Positions 37,463 through 46,973 are shown, numbered from the stretch's first letter. The stretch: 64,000 nucleotides of DNA from Clostridia bacterium (GCA_017475185.1 JAFVGB010000015.1:62001-126000), one strand, 5' to 3'. Notes: generated by a model from the letters alone, not told the origin. Program-made: numbers and translations.

Positions 37463-39511
37463 TTAACTCATGAACAATTCAGCCTCTCTACCGAGAACCT
37501 GAACCACATCAGTATGTGCAGTGCCTGTCAGATAATCCTGACTAAGTACTATAACAAGGTACTGATCATCGATGATAGCGCAGTCAGATGCGCTAGTATA
37601 ACTAGTGCCGTCACACCAACCTGATTTGTGCAGGTAATTGTGATAATTGTCCATTCCCTGTACGAGATAGCAGTATGCCGTGTTAGAGAGCATCTGCTGA
37701 AGAGTGGTGGAGTAATAGCTACCACTATTAATATACTGCCAAATTGCCAGCCACTCATTTTTCCGTTGTTCTATTGATACTGTGCCATATTGCAGCCCAT
37801 AAAGCTGCTGGCCACCAATGGAATCAAGGAATCCCTGATATCCATAAAGTGAAAAACGTGAAACAAGAATGTTGTAGGCAGTATTATCAGATATTGACAA
37901 CAACTGGTTCAGCAAATACGCAATTGTGTATTCTGAGCCTATTGCATCATTTTTGATATTACCACTGCCATCATTTCTCATTCCATCCTGGTACTGCAAT
38001 TTTTCGCTCCAAATGTCGATTCCTTCAAGTTCACAACATTTTAGAACATACATTGCATAAGGCGCCTTAACAGTGCAAGCACCTGAAATAGGTGAGTAAG
38101 TATTATACTCAAATAATGGAGTACCATCTAATGAGTAAATACCCATTGCAATGTTTGTACTTACGTACTCAGATTCAAAGCCTTTGATAGTATTAAGAAT
38201 GTCAGCTGATGTTTCAACATCATAGTCAGTATAAACATTCTCAATAGGTGTGTTTTCGTCTGAAATAGTTTCATCAGAAAGCTCGACGAAAGGAGATTCT
38301 TCAGAAACAGAAGTGTTATCCACAGTAGGGGTATCTTCAGTAGCAGGAGTATCCTCAGTAGCAGTGGAATTTTCATCAGCAGGAATTTCATCAGAAACCG
38401 TAATGTCCTCATAATCTGTTTCGCCAGAAAGCTCAACAAATAAAGGATTTTCTTCAAGTGAGCTTTCATCCTGGGTATTAACATCAGCTGAGGTTTCTTC
38501 AGATGGTTCCATAAAAGGAATATACTCGGCAGACGGAATCTTTAAAATTAATCCAGGATAAATGAGATCTTCAAGAGCTTTCCCGTTATAAGCAGCAAGC
38601 TTTTTGGGGTCTTTGATACCAAACTTTTCTGCAATGCCATAAAAGCTGTCATTTTCAACAACTGTATAAAAGGTATCATTAGAAGATGGGGTGGTATCAC
38701 GAAGTATTTCGTCTAATACTGCATCAGGCTTTGGAATAATCAGCTGCTGTTTAGGTAGTATTATGTCATCAAGTGACATATTATTAGCTAATGCAATTTC
38801 TCTAGCAGAAACCCCATATTTTATGCCGATAACTGATAAACAATCTTCTTCTTCAACTGTATAGATATCAGCAATTTTGCTTTCCGGTATAGATATTGAT
38901 TGCGGCTTTCTGCTTACCGGTGGAATAAAATTAATGTTGTTATTTGACTGCTGGGGCTGCTGGATTTCTTCTGAATTTTCTGAAATAGTGTTATTTAAAT
39001 CACTATTGTTTTCAGAGCTTTCTGCAGAACTAGGTGTGGTTACGTTTTCCGGAATGTTAGAAACTTGAGGTTTCACATTCGGAGAAGGGGTAGGAGTAGA
39101 ATTTGAATTTGCTCCTACATTTGTTGCTGCACTTGTTTCCGCAGGCGCAGCAGTATTGGATGTACTCTCGTTCATCTGAACCTGAGGCGTGGTTGTTGTA
39201 GTAGTTGTTGTAACATTTTCAGGTGTTATAACACGTGTACCAACGACTTCACCATTTTCTATAATGGTATTTGGCGAAGCAACATAAGTGTTTTCCCGTG
39301 TAACTGCTTCTGTGACTGCTTCAATTGTCAATGTTTCGTATGTTGTGGTTGTTTTGTTAGAGTCTTTTATAGTACCACTTTGGATATGTGGTTCTGTATA
39401 AGAAGGACTCTCTTCAGATGTGGATGTAACAGCTTGTTTTCCTTGGCAAGAAGTTACAACAGGTGTAACTGCCATTGCGGCTGCCATTGCTAATAACATA
39501 CCTTTTTTCAT
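37463..39511 (-). CDS. LysM lipoprotein with class A beta-lactamase-like domain
   Basis: 682 residues from ATG 39511 (CGGAGGAAAAAATC upstream). Signal peptide with lipobox VTSC near 22; a Thr/Ser/Asn-rich region to about 185; two LysM wall-binding modules (IYTVEEEDCLSVIGIKYGVS and FYTVVENDSFYGIAEKFGIK); an acidic linker with repeats of ENTP/ATEDTP type; then a serine-hydrolase fold. Of the class A motifs, SDN (SISDNTAYN) and KSG (HKSGWCDG) are present, but SxxK reads CTVK (ACTVKAPYAMYV), so the nucleophile Ser is Cys. It may be a wall-binding or amidase-like protein rather than a lactamase. It has its own TTGCAA/TATAAT promoter. Codon use is richer in GC than in the neighbours. Confidence 0.8.
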   Translation of the reverse strand: MKKGMLLAMAAAMAVTPVVTSCQGKQAVTSTSEESPSYTEPHIQSGTIKDSNKTTTTYETLTIEAVTEAVTRENTYVASPNTIIENGEVVGTRVITPENVTTTTTTTTPQVQMNESTSNTAAPAETSAATNVGANSNSTPTPSPNVKPQVSNIPENVTTPSSAESSENNSDLNNTISENSEEIQQPQQSNNNINFIPPVSRKPQSISIPESKIADIYTVEEEDCLSVIGIKYGVSAREIALANNMSLDDIILPKQQLIIPKPDAVLDEILRDTTPSSNDTFYTVVENDSFYGIAEKFGIKDPKKLAAYNGKALEDLIYPGLILKIPSAEYIPFMEPSEETSADVNTQDESSLEENPLFVELSGETDYEDITVSDEIPADENSTATEDTPATEDTPTVDNTSVSEESPFVELSDETISDENTPIENVYTDYDVETSADILNTIKGFESEYVSTNIAMGIYSLDGTPLFEYNTYSPISGACTVKAPYAMYVLKCCELEGIDIWSEKLQYQDGMRNDGSGNIKNDAIGSEYTIAYLLNQLLSISDNTAYNILVSRFSLYGYQGFLDSIGGQQLYGLQYGTVSIEQRKNEWLAIWQYINSGSYYSTTLQQMLSNTAYCYLVQGMDNYHNYLHKSGWCDGTSYTSASDCAIIDDQYLVIVLSQDYLTGTAHTDVVQVLGREAELFMS

Positions 39512-39587
39512 GATTTTTTCCTCCGTAAAAATTTTAGTGTAATAAGCCAAAATAAGATTGGCTTAAAATATATAAATGCATAGTATA

Positions 39588-39616
39588 ATTATACCATATT
39601 TTATGTAAAATTGCAA
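39588..39616 (-). promoter_or_regulatory. Promoter of the LysM gene
   Basis: TTGCAA (39611-39616), 17 nt, TATAAT (39588-39593), extended -10 ATGG. Confidence 0.75.
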
Positions 39617-39703
39617 TAATGGGTAGAATTATAAAAACTTTTAAAAGAATAAAAATATAATTCACAAAGAATTCACAAAATAGTTATATTTTGAAAATAA
39701 AAC

Positions 39704-40564
39704 ATGCATAAAATTAATAATGTAAAAAGAAATATTTTAAGGAGGCTGATTAATATAGGTAGTTTGAATTTTCAAAGCAAAATATCAATAAAAGGGAATG
39801 AAATTGATGTTAATGAAAAAGGAATTACAATAAATGAATTAATGCCAATTGAAATAAAAAATAAAGAATTTGATTTGATTATGAGTATTTATAAACAGGC
39901 ATCAAATCAGGTTCTAGAAATGTTAAATGGAGTAAATTGTGAATATAAAAATATTTTTAAAAAAGAGATAATTAATCATATAACATCAAGAATTAAGGCA
40001 CCAAAAAGTATATTAGATAAAATGAAAAAGAAAAATTTAGAGTTAAACTATCAAAATTTAATTAACAATATCAATGATATTGCAGGAGTTAGAGTTATTT
40101 GTCCAGCAAAAGATGATGTCTATACAATTGTTAGTATTGTTGAAAAAGTTCCAAATTGGAATCTTATAATAGAAAAAGATTATATTAGAAATCCAAAGAA
40201 AAGTGGATATTCTGGGTATCACATGATAGTTGAAGTACCTGTAAATATAAATGAAATCAATAAAAACGAACAACATTTATTAGAAAGTTCAAATGAAAGG
40301 TTTGAATTAATCAGTAAGGAAAGTAAGCAAAAGACTAATAATTGGCAGTTGAAGAACATAATTTTTGTTAAAGTCGAAATTCAAATAAGAACAATGGCAA
40401 TGGATTTTTGGGCAACAAATGAACATAGAATGAAGTATAAATCAAATAAAAAGATGTCTTATATTGATTCCAAAAAACTTTCTATATATGCAAAGGTAAT
40501 TAATATTATAGATGAAAGAATTTCGAAAATAAATAAAAAACAAGAACTAAATCATGTATTATAA
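39704..40564 (+). CDS. Small alarmone synthetase, RelQ-like
   Basis: Makes (p)ppGpp from ATP and GDP/GTP. RelA/SpoT synthetase domain only: RIKAPKSILDKM near 92, DIAGVRVICPAKDDVY near 125, KDYIRNPKKSGYSGYHMIVEVP near 158, VEIQIRTMAMDFWATNEH near 225. There is no hydrolase or TGS domain. About 30 extra residues lie between the HMIVEVP and VEIQIRT strands. The ATG at 39704 lacks a ribosome site; AAGGAGG at 39739-39745 lies inside the frame and is followed at 9 nt by ATA, not a standard start. The start is therefore unsure. Confidence 0.85.
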   Translation: MHKINNVKRNILRRLINIGSLNFQSKISIKGNEIDVNEKGITINELMPIEIKNKEFDLIMSIYKQASNQVLEMLNGVNCEYKNIFKKEIINHITSRIKAPKSILDKMKKKNLELNYQNLINNINDIAGVRVICPAKDDVYTIVSIVEKVPNWNLIIEKDYIRNPKKSGYSGYHMIVEVPVNINEINKNEQHLLESSNERFELISKESKQKTNNWQLKNIIFVKVEIQIRTMAMDFWATNEHRMKYKSNKKMSYIDSKKLSIYAKVINIIDERISKINKKQELNHVL

Positions 40565-40611
40565 CAAAAAACTAGCAAGATATAAAATCATTAATTCTTG
40601 CTAGTTTTTTG
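40565..40611. terminator. Bidirectional terminator
   Basis: 14-bp stem AAAAACTAGCAAGA with complement and T6. Confidence 0.85.
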
Positions 40612-40617
40612 GTCGAA

Positions 40618-40812
40618 TTACATTGATAAATGTTTGTTCTCATCAAGCTTTGTCATGTTATTGTAAATCTCCAATTCTTGTTGCAAAGCTTGAGTTATTA
40701 GAGCAATCCGCTCGTTTAGGGTTAAATCTTGTGAGTAAGAAATTTCAACGAACATATCGTCATATAGTGAAATGACAATTTCAGCCTGTATTTTAGGTTC
40801 TTTCTTATTCAT
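40618..40812 (-). CDS. Small protein of unknown function
   Basis: 64 residues, mixed beta then helix (EIVISLYDDMFVEISYS, then LTLNERIALITQALQQELEIYNNM). Not secreted. A strong RBS TTAGGAGGGGATTTT and a good promoter (40842-40870) support it. Not recognised. Confidence 0.65.
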   Translation of the reverse strand: MNKKEPKIQAEIVISLYDDMFVEISYSQDLTLNERIALITQALQQELEIYNNMTKLDENKHLSM

Positions 40813-40841
40813 AAAATCCCCTCCTAATATTAAGTTAAAAG

Positions 40842-40870
40842 TATTATATAATGTTTCAAAGAAAAAGTCA
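40842..40870 (-). promoter_or_regulatory. Promoter of the 64-residue gene
   Basis: TTGACT (40865-40870), 17 nt, TATAAT (40842-40847). Confidence 0.7.
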
Positions 40871-40924
40871 ACATAATCTAAATAAAGGATTATTAAACAG
40901 ATTTAAGAGGAACGAGATTTTTTT

Positions 40925-40996
40925 ATGAAAATTAAAAGAATAAATAAAAACTCCTTGGAAAGAATAATAAAAATGTTAGAAGTGAAAGGAATGTAG
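40925..40996 (+). CDS. Possible 23-residue peptide before splB remnant
   Basis: MKIKRINKNSLERIIKMLEV then KGM; AAGAGGAACGAG upstream. A basic helix ending 6 nt before the splB remnant. It may be a leftover upstream peptide; weak support. Confidence 0.25.
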   Translation: MKIKRINKNSLERIIKMLEVKGM

Positions 40997-41002
40997 ATAT
41001 AA

Positions 41003-42013
41003 ATGTTTTTACCTAAAGGAGTTTATTATGAAAAAGATGCTGAAAATTATGAACTTGGAAAAAGGTTGTTAAATCAATACAAAGAAAATGGAGTTCCATG
41101 TTATGAAATAGAAAATCATAATAATATTGAAGAAATGCGAACAAAACAGAATTCAGAATTCAGAAATATGAAACAGAATATTATTATAGGAGTACGAAAA
41201 ACACATAAATTTGTTGAAAATCACAAAGTTTCAGATTATCTTGTGCCATATACATCATCACGGTTGTATAGCAATGTGCTTGTATTGTTATTTAGTTTGT
41301 AATTTTAATAAATGTTCATATTTAAGGTTGTTTGTAAATAGAGAAGAAATGCTAGATAAAATAATTAAAACTACAAATAAATCAGATAAAGAACTAGTAT
41401 TTGAAATAGGAAGCAATAGTGATTTAGTTTTAGAAAACATGATAACTCGGAAATTTAGTATGGACTATTGAAAATTTTGTGGCTAAAGCTAAAAAGGGAA
41501 AACTGACATTTCCAACTAAATTTGATATGGTTGATTCTATATTAGCCTTGAATCATCAAGGAAAAATAATAGTTAGAATGAGTGTTAATCCTCAGGAAGT
41601 TATAAGCAAAATTGAAATTCGGTACATCTCCTTTAAAAAACAGGGTTGAAGCAATAAATAAACTGAAAAAAGCGGGATATCCTGTTGGAATTTTAATTGC
41701 TCCGGTTGTGTTAGTGGATAATTGGAAGGAAAAATATGAGGAATTAGTTAAGTATTTGCAAGAGAACTTATGTGATGAAGTTAAGAAAGATGTGTTCTTT
41801 GAAATTATTTTTATGACGTATAGTTATGTTCATAATGCTATAAATCAAGAGGCTTTTCCTGATGCGATTAATTTGTATGATAAGGATTTGATGATGGTTA
41901 GAGGTAGAGGTAGGTATATGTATAAAAAAGAGATTAGGGAGGATGGGAGTAGGTTTTTTGAGGAGATTATGAGAAAGTATTTTCCGGGGAATGAGATTAA
42001 GTATATTGTGTAG
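41003..42013 (+). pseudogene. splB: Spore photoproduct lyase, frame-broken
   Basis: Repairs the UV spore photoproduct in DNA; a radical-SAM enzyme of about 340 residues. All regions are still present in order but in changing frames: FLPKGVYYEKDAENYELGKR, IIIGVRKTHKFVENHKVSDYLVPY, then after a shift near 41262 the radical-SAM motif GCIAMCLYCYL, then a second shift near 41465 into WTIENFVAKAKKGKLTFPTKFD, and a third near 41618 into FGTSPLKNRVEAINKLKKAGYPVGILIAP to the end. The total length is that of the intact gene, so decay looks recent. Three separate shifts argue against a simple read error. Confidence 0.85.
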
Positions 42014-42020
42014 GGTTTTA

Positions 42021-42259
42021 CGGGTAGCCGCCACTGAAATCTATGAGTGTCAAGATTTTATATTGTTTTATTCGTTTCGCCCAAACTGCGAACTAAGAGT
42101 AAGAATCTTTCGGGCAAGACTTACTTGGTTCATATGGGGGTTAGGGTAGTTTGCCCGAAATATTCTAACTCTTACTAGCTTGTCGGTCCCCACCTTGACT
42201 TCACTTCATAAAACAATATAAAATCTTGACACTCATAGATTTCAGTGGCTACTCTGCAA
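42021..42259. repeat. Long inverted-repeat element 2
   Basis: Perfect 42-bp arms at 42030-42071 and 42208-42249 around a 136-nt centre that itself holds a nested stem (GAGTAAGAAT...CGGGCAA with TTGCCCG...ATTCT...ACTC). It fills the 360-nt gap between the splB remnant and the acyl-CoA synthetase gene. The right end CTACTCTGCAA matches CTACTCTACAA of element 1. No ORF inside. Confidence 0.85.
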
Positions 42260-42372
42260 AGGTATGGTTATAGTCATTATAAAAAAATTCGAATACGCAG
42301 TCAAACCATTGCATAAATCACAAACTTATGAGATAATACATTCAAATTGAAAATGTGAGGGGCGGTATTAAA

Positions 42373-44103
42373 ATGAAGTTAAAGAAAATTTATGACGCTG
42401 AAAAATTTAATAATATTAGAGATATAATGGCTAATGCGGTTAAATTATATCCAAATAATATTGCATTTAAAATAAAACATAAAGATGGAAAAAATGTGTC
42501 TTACACAGATATTACATATACAGATTTTCAAAAGGAAATCAATGAATTTGGTGCTGGTTTAATGGCTTTAGGTTATAAAGATAAGAGAGTTGCTGTAATT
42601 GGTAAAAATAGTTATCCATGGGCGCTTACTTATTGTGCGGTTTTAGGAGGATTAGGTGTTTTAGTTCCATTAGATAAAGGTTTACCAGAAGCAGAAATAG
42701 AGTTATCTTTAAGAAGAAGCAAAGCGGAAGTTATTGTATTTGATAAAGAGTATGAAGAGATAATTAATAGAATATTACAAAGTGGAACAACATCATTAAA
42801 TAAGTGTATTTGTATGACAGATACTGACATAGAAGGATTTACAACAATTGAAGCTGTTGAAAAAATAGGAAAAGATGAATTAGCAAAAGGAAATAATGAA
42901 TACCTAAACACTGAAATAGATTGCAAAAAAATGGCAGCAATTATATTCACATCTGGAACAACATCTATGGCAAAAGCTGTAATGCTTTCACAAGAGAACA
43001 TTGCAAGCAATATATACAACTTAAATTGTGTTGAATATATAGATCCAACAGATATTAATATGGCATTTTTGCCATTCCATCATACATTTGGTTCAACAGG
43101 ATTATTGTTATTCATGTCAAGAGGTGCAACAAATGTATTTTGTGATGGGTTAAGATACATTCAAGATAATATGAAGGAATATCACGTATCATGCTTTGTT
43201 TGTGTACCATTATTAATAGAATCAATCTATAAAAAAGTAATGCATCAAATTGAAAAACAAGGTAAAATGAAGAAATTCCAAACAGGAATGAAGATAAGCA
43301 AGTTTTTATTAAAATTCAAAATTGACATTCGTAAAAAATTATTCAAAGAAATTTATGATAATCTAGGAGGAAACCTAAGATTTGTAGTAAGTGGTGCATC
43401 TGCTATTGACAGAACAGTTGCTGAAGGATTCAATGATTTAGGATTTTTAACTGTTCAAGGTTATGGATTAACTGAAACAGCACCTGTTTTGGTTGCTGAA
43501 AATGTAAAAAATATCAGATATGGTTCAATAGGACTTCCATTACCAGAAGTTGATATAAAAATAGATAATCCAAATGAAGAGGGAATAGGTGAAATTATTG
43601 CTAAAGGTCCTAATGTAATGCTTGGATATTATGAAGATGAAGAAGCTACAAACGCAGTAATAGACAAAGATGGATGGTTCCATACAGGCGATTTAGCATA
43701 TATGGATAAAGATGGATTTATATTTATAGCAGGAAGACAAAAGAATGTTATAGTATTGAAAAATGGTAAAAATGTTTATCCAGAAGAGTTAGAACAATTA
43801 ATTAGTGATCTTCCATATGTTGCAGAAAATATGGTATTTGGAATGCCTAAAGACGATGATTTGGTTGTTTCTGTTAAGATTGTTTATAATGAAATATATG
43901 TTAAACAAACATATGGAGATATTAGTGAAGATGAATTAAAAGAGATTATTTGGAAAGATGTTAAGGATATTAATAGTAGATTGACTACTTATAAACATAT
44001 TAAGAATTTGGTTATTACAAATGAACCTATGATTAAGACAACTACAGCTAAGGTTAAGAGATTTGAAGAAATGAAGAAGATGAATGAGAAGAAAGACGCT
44101 TAA
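42373..44103 (+). CDS. Long-chain fatty acid-CoA ligase (AMP-binding)
   Basis: 576 residues from ATG 42373 (GAGGGGCGG upstream). Activates a carboxylic acid through an acyl-AMP. P-loop IIFTSGTTSMAKAVMLS near 192, VQGYGLTETAPV near 370, GWFHTGDLAYMDKDGFIFIAGRQKNVIVLKNGKNVYPEELE near 435-475, and the C-terminal TTTAKVKR with the catalytic Lys region. No membrane helix. Substrate inferred as fatty acid from overall similarity to FadD-type proteins; other acids are possible. Confidence 0.9.
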   Translation: MKLKKIYDAEKFNNIRDIMANAVKLYPNNIAFKIKHKDGKNVSYTDITYTDFQKEINEFGAGLMALGYKDKRVAVIGKNSYPWALTYCAVLGGLGVLVPLDKGLPEAEIELSLRRSKAEVIVFDKEYEEIINRILQSGTTSLNKCICMTDTDIEGFTTIEAVEKIGKDELAKGNNEYLNTEIDCKKMAAIIFTSGTTSMAKAVMLSQENIASNIYNLNCVEYIDPTDINMAFLPFHHTFGSTGLLLFMSRGATNVFCDGLRYIQDNMKEYHVSCFVCVPLLIESIYKKVMHQIEKQGKMKKFQTGMKISKFLLKFKIDIRKKLFKEIYDNLGGNLRFVVSGASAIDRTVAEGFNDLGFLTVQGYGLTETAPVLVAENVKNIRYGSIGLPLPEVDIKIDNPNEEGIGEIIAKGPNVMLGYYEDEEATNAVIDKDGWFHTGDLAYMDKDGFIFIAGRQKNVIVLKNGKNVYPEELEQLISDLPYVAENMVFGMPKDDDLVVSVKIVYNEIYVKQTYGDISEDELKEIIWKDVKDINSRLTTYKHIKNLVITNEPMIKTTTAKVKRFEEMKKMNEKKDA

Positions 44104-44118
44104 AAAGCGTCTTTTTTT
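44092..44118 (+). terminator. Terminator of the acyl-CoA ligase gene
   Basis: Perfect AAAGACGCTT stem with complement and T7; overlaps the last codons. Confidence 0.85.
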
Positions 44119-44130
44119 GAACTAAATCTG

Positions 44131-44159
44131 TTGCAATATTATGTAAAACATGATATAAT
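44131..44159 (+). promoter_or_regulatory. Promoter of the accessory island
   Basis: TTGCAA (44131-44136), 17 nt, TATAAT (44154-44159), extended -10 ATGA. Confidence 0.75.
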
Positions 44160-44220
44160 ACCAACCAACGGCAAACGCCTACATTCGTGTAAAAACCAAA
44201 CTAATTAGGAGGTACTAACA

Positions 44221-45405
44221 ATGAGTGATGAATCTGTACGGAAAGTTCATAAACCTAATCTTGTTGTAGAAGACGAATACATGGGTTTACTTGAGACAGA
44301 TGAGACAATGACAAATCAGGAATTTTCCAGCATTTTCTATAATACAGCAGTATTTGATGAAAATGATGGAACAATGGTGTTTGATGCAGAAGTTATCAAC
44401 AAATTCAAAAGGGTTTTGTTATATCAGGAAAAGCTGGAGCCTTTAAGGGAACGGATAATCTGTTTACAGTTTGAGAAGTACTTTGAAGATGAAGATGTCG
44501 ACAGAGAAAACTCAAAGGTGGCAATTATTTCGTTATTTGGCGAATGTGAAATTCCTAATGTTACAATATACGCGTCAAAAGAAAATGGCGATTATATTTA
44601 TGTAACATGCAAAACTTTTAGAAAAATGCTGAAAAAACTCGAAGATAACACTATTCAGTTTTTAAAACCACCTGGCAATGAACCTGTCATTAGCTTAAGA
44701 CTCTGGGCTTTTGACAACGACATGGATCTTTCTTTTGAAAATGAAAAGTTAGAAATAAGTTTTCATGATTCAGAAAGTGATGAGTCAAGAGAAGAAAACT
44801 CTGAGAATACTGAAAAAGGTAGCTCAAAGAAAAAAGGCACATCAGGAAAAGATGCTATTGACAAAGCTATTGACAAAGCTTTAGGATCAAAATCTGATTC
44901 TAAAAAAAGCTCTGGCAATGACAAATCGCAAACAAAACACGCAGGAACTTTAACAAAGGGCGAATATGACCAAATCTTCATAAACAACTATGTAGAAAGT
45001 GGAGAAGATATTGAGATTAAACCCTCAGTTCTGAAAAAAGCCGAAAAACTTATTAGCAATATGGAGCAGGTTAAAGCTGTAAGAGAAAGATTCTCATACC
45101 ATAATGTTAGAAAGTTTATCGAAGAAGATTTGAACATTGACAATTTAATAAGTGACGAATTAAAGGTAATGGTTAATGACAGGCCTGTATGCAAGTTTAA
45201 AGTCTATAAGACAAAAGAAGCTGAACCTAAATTATACACAAATTTATTCAGTTTCAAAATTCTTCTTACAAGAGCGGGCTCATATTACTCACTATACCTT
45301 TGTGGTGACAAAGAAACTTTTGTTAATTTGAATAAATGGGCAGATGAAAGTTGTGCAGAAATTCAGATTGACAAGAAAAGTAAAACAATGAAAATCATAT
45401 TTTAA
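44221..45405 (+). CDS. Unknown protein with two copies of one domain
   Basis: 394 residues, soluble. Residues about 28-180 and 240-394 align: TNQEFSSIFYNTAVFDENDG with TKGEYDQIFINNYVESGED, then a helix ending in the shared LRERI/VRERF, then FEKYFEDED with VRKFIEEDL, and a C-terminal beta part. Between them is a Ser/Lys/Asp-rich disordered linker (about 185-240). It is the first gene of the island and is followed 39 nt later by the AAA+ ATPase, so it is probably a partner of it. RBS TTAGGAGGTACTAAC. CAG, CTG and CGG codons are frequent. I do not recognise the domain. Confidence 0.75.
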   Translation: MSDESVRKVHKPNLVVEDEYMGLLETDETMTNQEFSSIFYNTAVFDENDGTMVFDAEVINKFKRVLLYQEKLEPLRERIICLQFEKYFEDEDVDRENSKVAIISLFGECEIPNVTIYASKENGDYIYVTCKTFRKMLKKLEDNTIQFLKPPGNEPVISLRLWAFDNDMDLSFENEKLEISFHDSESDESREENSENTEKGSSKKKGTSGKDAIDKAIDKALGSKSDSKKSSGNDKSQTKHAGTLTKGEYDQIFINNYVESGEDIEIKPSVLKKAEKLISNMEQVKAVRERFSYHNVRKFIEEDLNIDNLISDELKVMVNDRPVCKFKVYKTKEAEPKLYTNLFSFKILLTRAGSYYSLYLCGDKETFVNLNKWADESCAEIQIDKKSKTMKIIF

Positions 45406-45444
45406 CGTAAAGAGAAATCTCTTTTTTAGAAAGGATGTATTAAC

Positions 45445-46971
45445 ATGAAATTAACATTACGGGATTACGTTAATGCAGGTTATCCTGCTATAGTTGTTCA
45501 GACAGTAGAGGAAAAGCGTGTTATGAGAGATTGCCAGAGTATAGCTGAAGAATCACACAAGGAATTCGAGTCATGGACGCTTACAAAAGGACATAAGAAA
45601 GGTGAAAGCCAGAAAGAAAGTCAGGCTACTCCTATGGATGTTCCCACATTAGCTGTACGGAATGTTACCAGTGGTAAAGAAGGCAGAATTATCTGCATAA
45701 TCGATTTTCATCCGTTTATCAAAACTCCTGAGATATGGAGAAAGCTTAAGGATTCTTTTGAAATAGCAAAAGCTAATGGAATAACTTTAGTGTTTATAAG
45801 CGCTAAATTTGAAATTCCTGTAGAACTCCAGCGTGAGATGATAGTTCTTGATTTCAAACTCCCTAAGAAAAGTGAGTTAAATGAGCTTCTTACTATACTT
45901 TCAAAAAGTGTTAATGTAGCTATTCCTGAGAACAAGAACGAAATCGTTGAAGCTGCACTTGGTCTTACTTTGCTGGAAGCAGAAAATGCTTTTGCAATGT
46001 CTGTTGCAAAGAAAAGTACATTTGATGCTAAAGTAATATGCGAGGTCAAGGAAAACATAATCTGTAATGGTGGACTGCTGGAATTCTATCCTACTAATGA
46101 GACATTAGACTCAATAGGAGGATTAAAGAATTTCACCACATGGGCTTTAAAACGTTTAGGAGCATATTCTGAAGAAGCACAGGAATATGGTCTGCCATAT
46201 CCTAAAGGAGTACTGCTTGTTGGAATTCCCGGTTGTGGAAAATCTTTAACAGCAAAAGCTCTTGCAAATATTTGGTCCAAGCCTCTGCTTAAACTTGATA
46301 TCGGAAAACTTTTCGGTGGAATTGTGGGAGATACTGAAAGCAACACAAGGCGTGCACTGCAGATAGCTGAAGCTATGGCTCCTGCTGTACTGTGGATAGA
46401 TGAAATTGAAAAAGGACTTTCTGGAATTCAGTCAAGTGGAAAAACAGATTCTGGTGTAACTTCAAGAATGTTCGGAACACTGCTTACATGGCTTCAGGAA
46501 AAAGAAGCTCCTGTATTCGTAATTGCAACAGCCAACAATATCAGTCAGCTTCCTCCTGAACTCTTAAGAAAAGGTAGATTTGATGAAATATTCTTTGTTG
46601 ATTTACCAACTGAGGAGGAAAGAAAGGAAATTTTCAAAATTCAGCTTAAAAAACATAAGAGGAATGTTGAAGAATATGATATTGCTAGACTTGCAAGTGA
46701 GTCAGAAGGCTACACAGGTGCAGAAATTGAAGAATGTGTTATTTCTTCAATGTTTGATTCCTGGTTTGAAACCAAAGGAGAGCCTACAACAGAAGCTATT
46801 ATCAAATCCATGAAAGAGATTACACCAATGTCCAAAGGAATGATGGAACAGCAGGTGGAAGCTTTAAGAAAGTGGAGTAATGATGCTTCTGTAAGAATGG
46901 CAAATGGTACAACTGCTGACGAAGGAAATACACATTCATTTACGAGAAAGATAGTTCGTGGAGGTGAATAA
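45445..46971 (+). CDS. AAA+ ATPase, Ycf46-like
   Basis: 508 residues. An N-terminal domain (about 1-200; YVNAGYPAIVVQTVEEKRV) typical of Ycf46-like ATPases is followed by one AAA+ module: Walker A GIPGCGKS near 258, pore-loop-like KLFGGIVGDTESNTR, Walker B VLWIDEIEKG near 315, sensor 1 IATANNI, and the arginine-finger region ELLRKGRFDEIFFVDLP. Residues 460-508 are a short helical end. Known cyanobacterial and plastid relatives have no settled function. The next gene (2 nt away) encodes a DUF1257/Ycf35-like protein, a recurrent partner. RBS AGAAAGGATGTA. Confidence 0.88.
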   Translation: MKLTLRDYVNAGYPAIVVQTVEEKRVMRDCQSIAEESHKEFESWTLTKGHKKGESQKESQATPMDVPTLAVRNVTSGKEGRIICIIDFHPFIKTPEIWRKLKDSFEIAKANGITLVFISAKFEIPVELQREMIVLDFKLPKKSELNELLTILSKSVNVAIPENKNEIVEAALGLTLLEAENAFAMSVAKKSTFDAKVICEVKENIICNGGLLEFYPTNETLDSIGGLKNFTTWALKRLGAYSEEAQEYGLPYPKGVLLVGIPGCGKSLTAKALANIWSKPLLKLDIGKLFGGIVGDTESNTRRALQIAEAMAPAVLWIDEIEKGLSGIQSSGKTDSGVTSRMFGTLLTWLQEKEAPVFVIATANNISQLPPELLRKGRFDEIFFVDLPTEEERKEIFKIQLKKHKRNVEEYDIARLASESEGYTGAEIEECVISSMFDSWFETKGEPTTEAIIKSMKEITPMSKGMMEQQVEALRKWSNDASVRMANGTTADEGNTHSFTRKIVRGGE

Positions 46972-46973
46972 TT

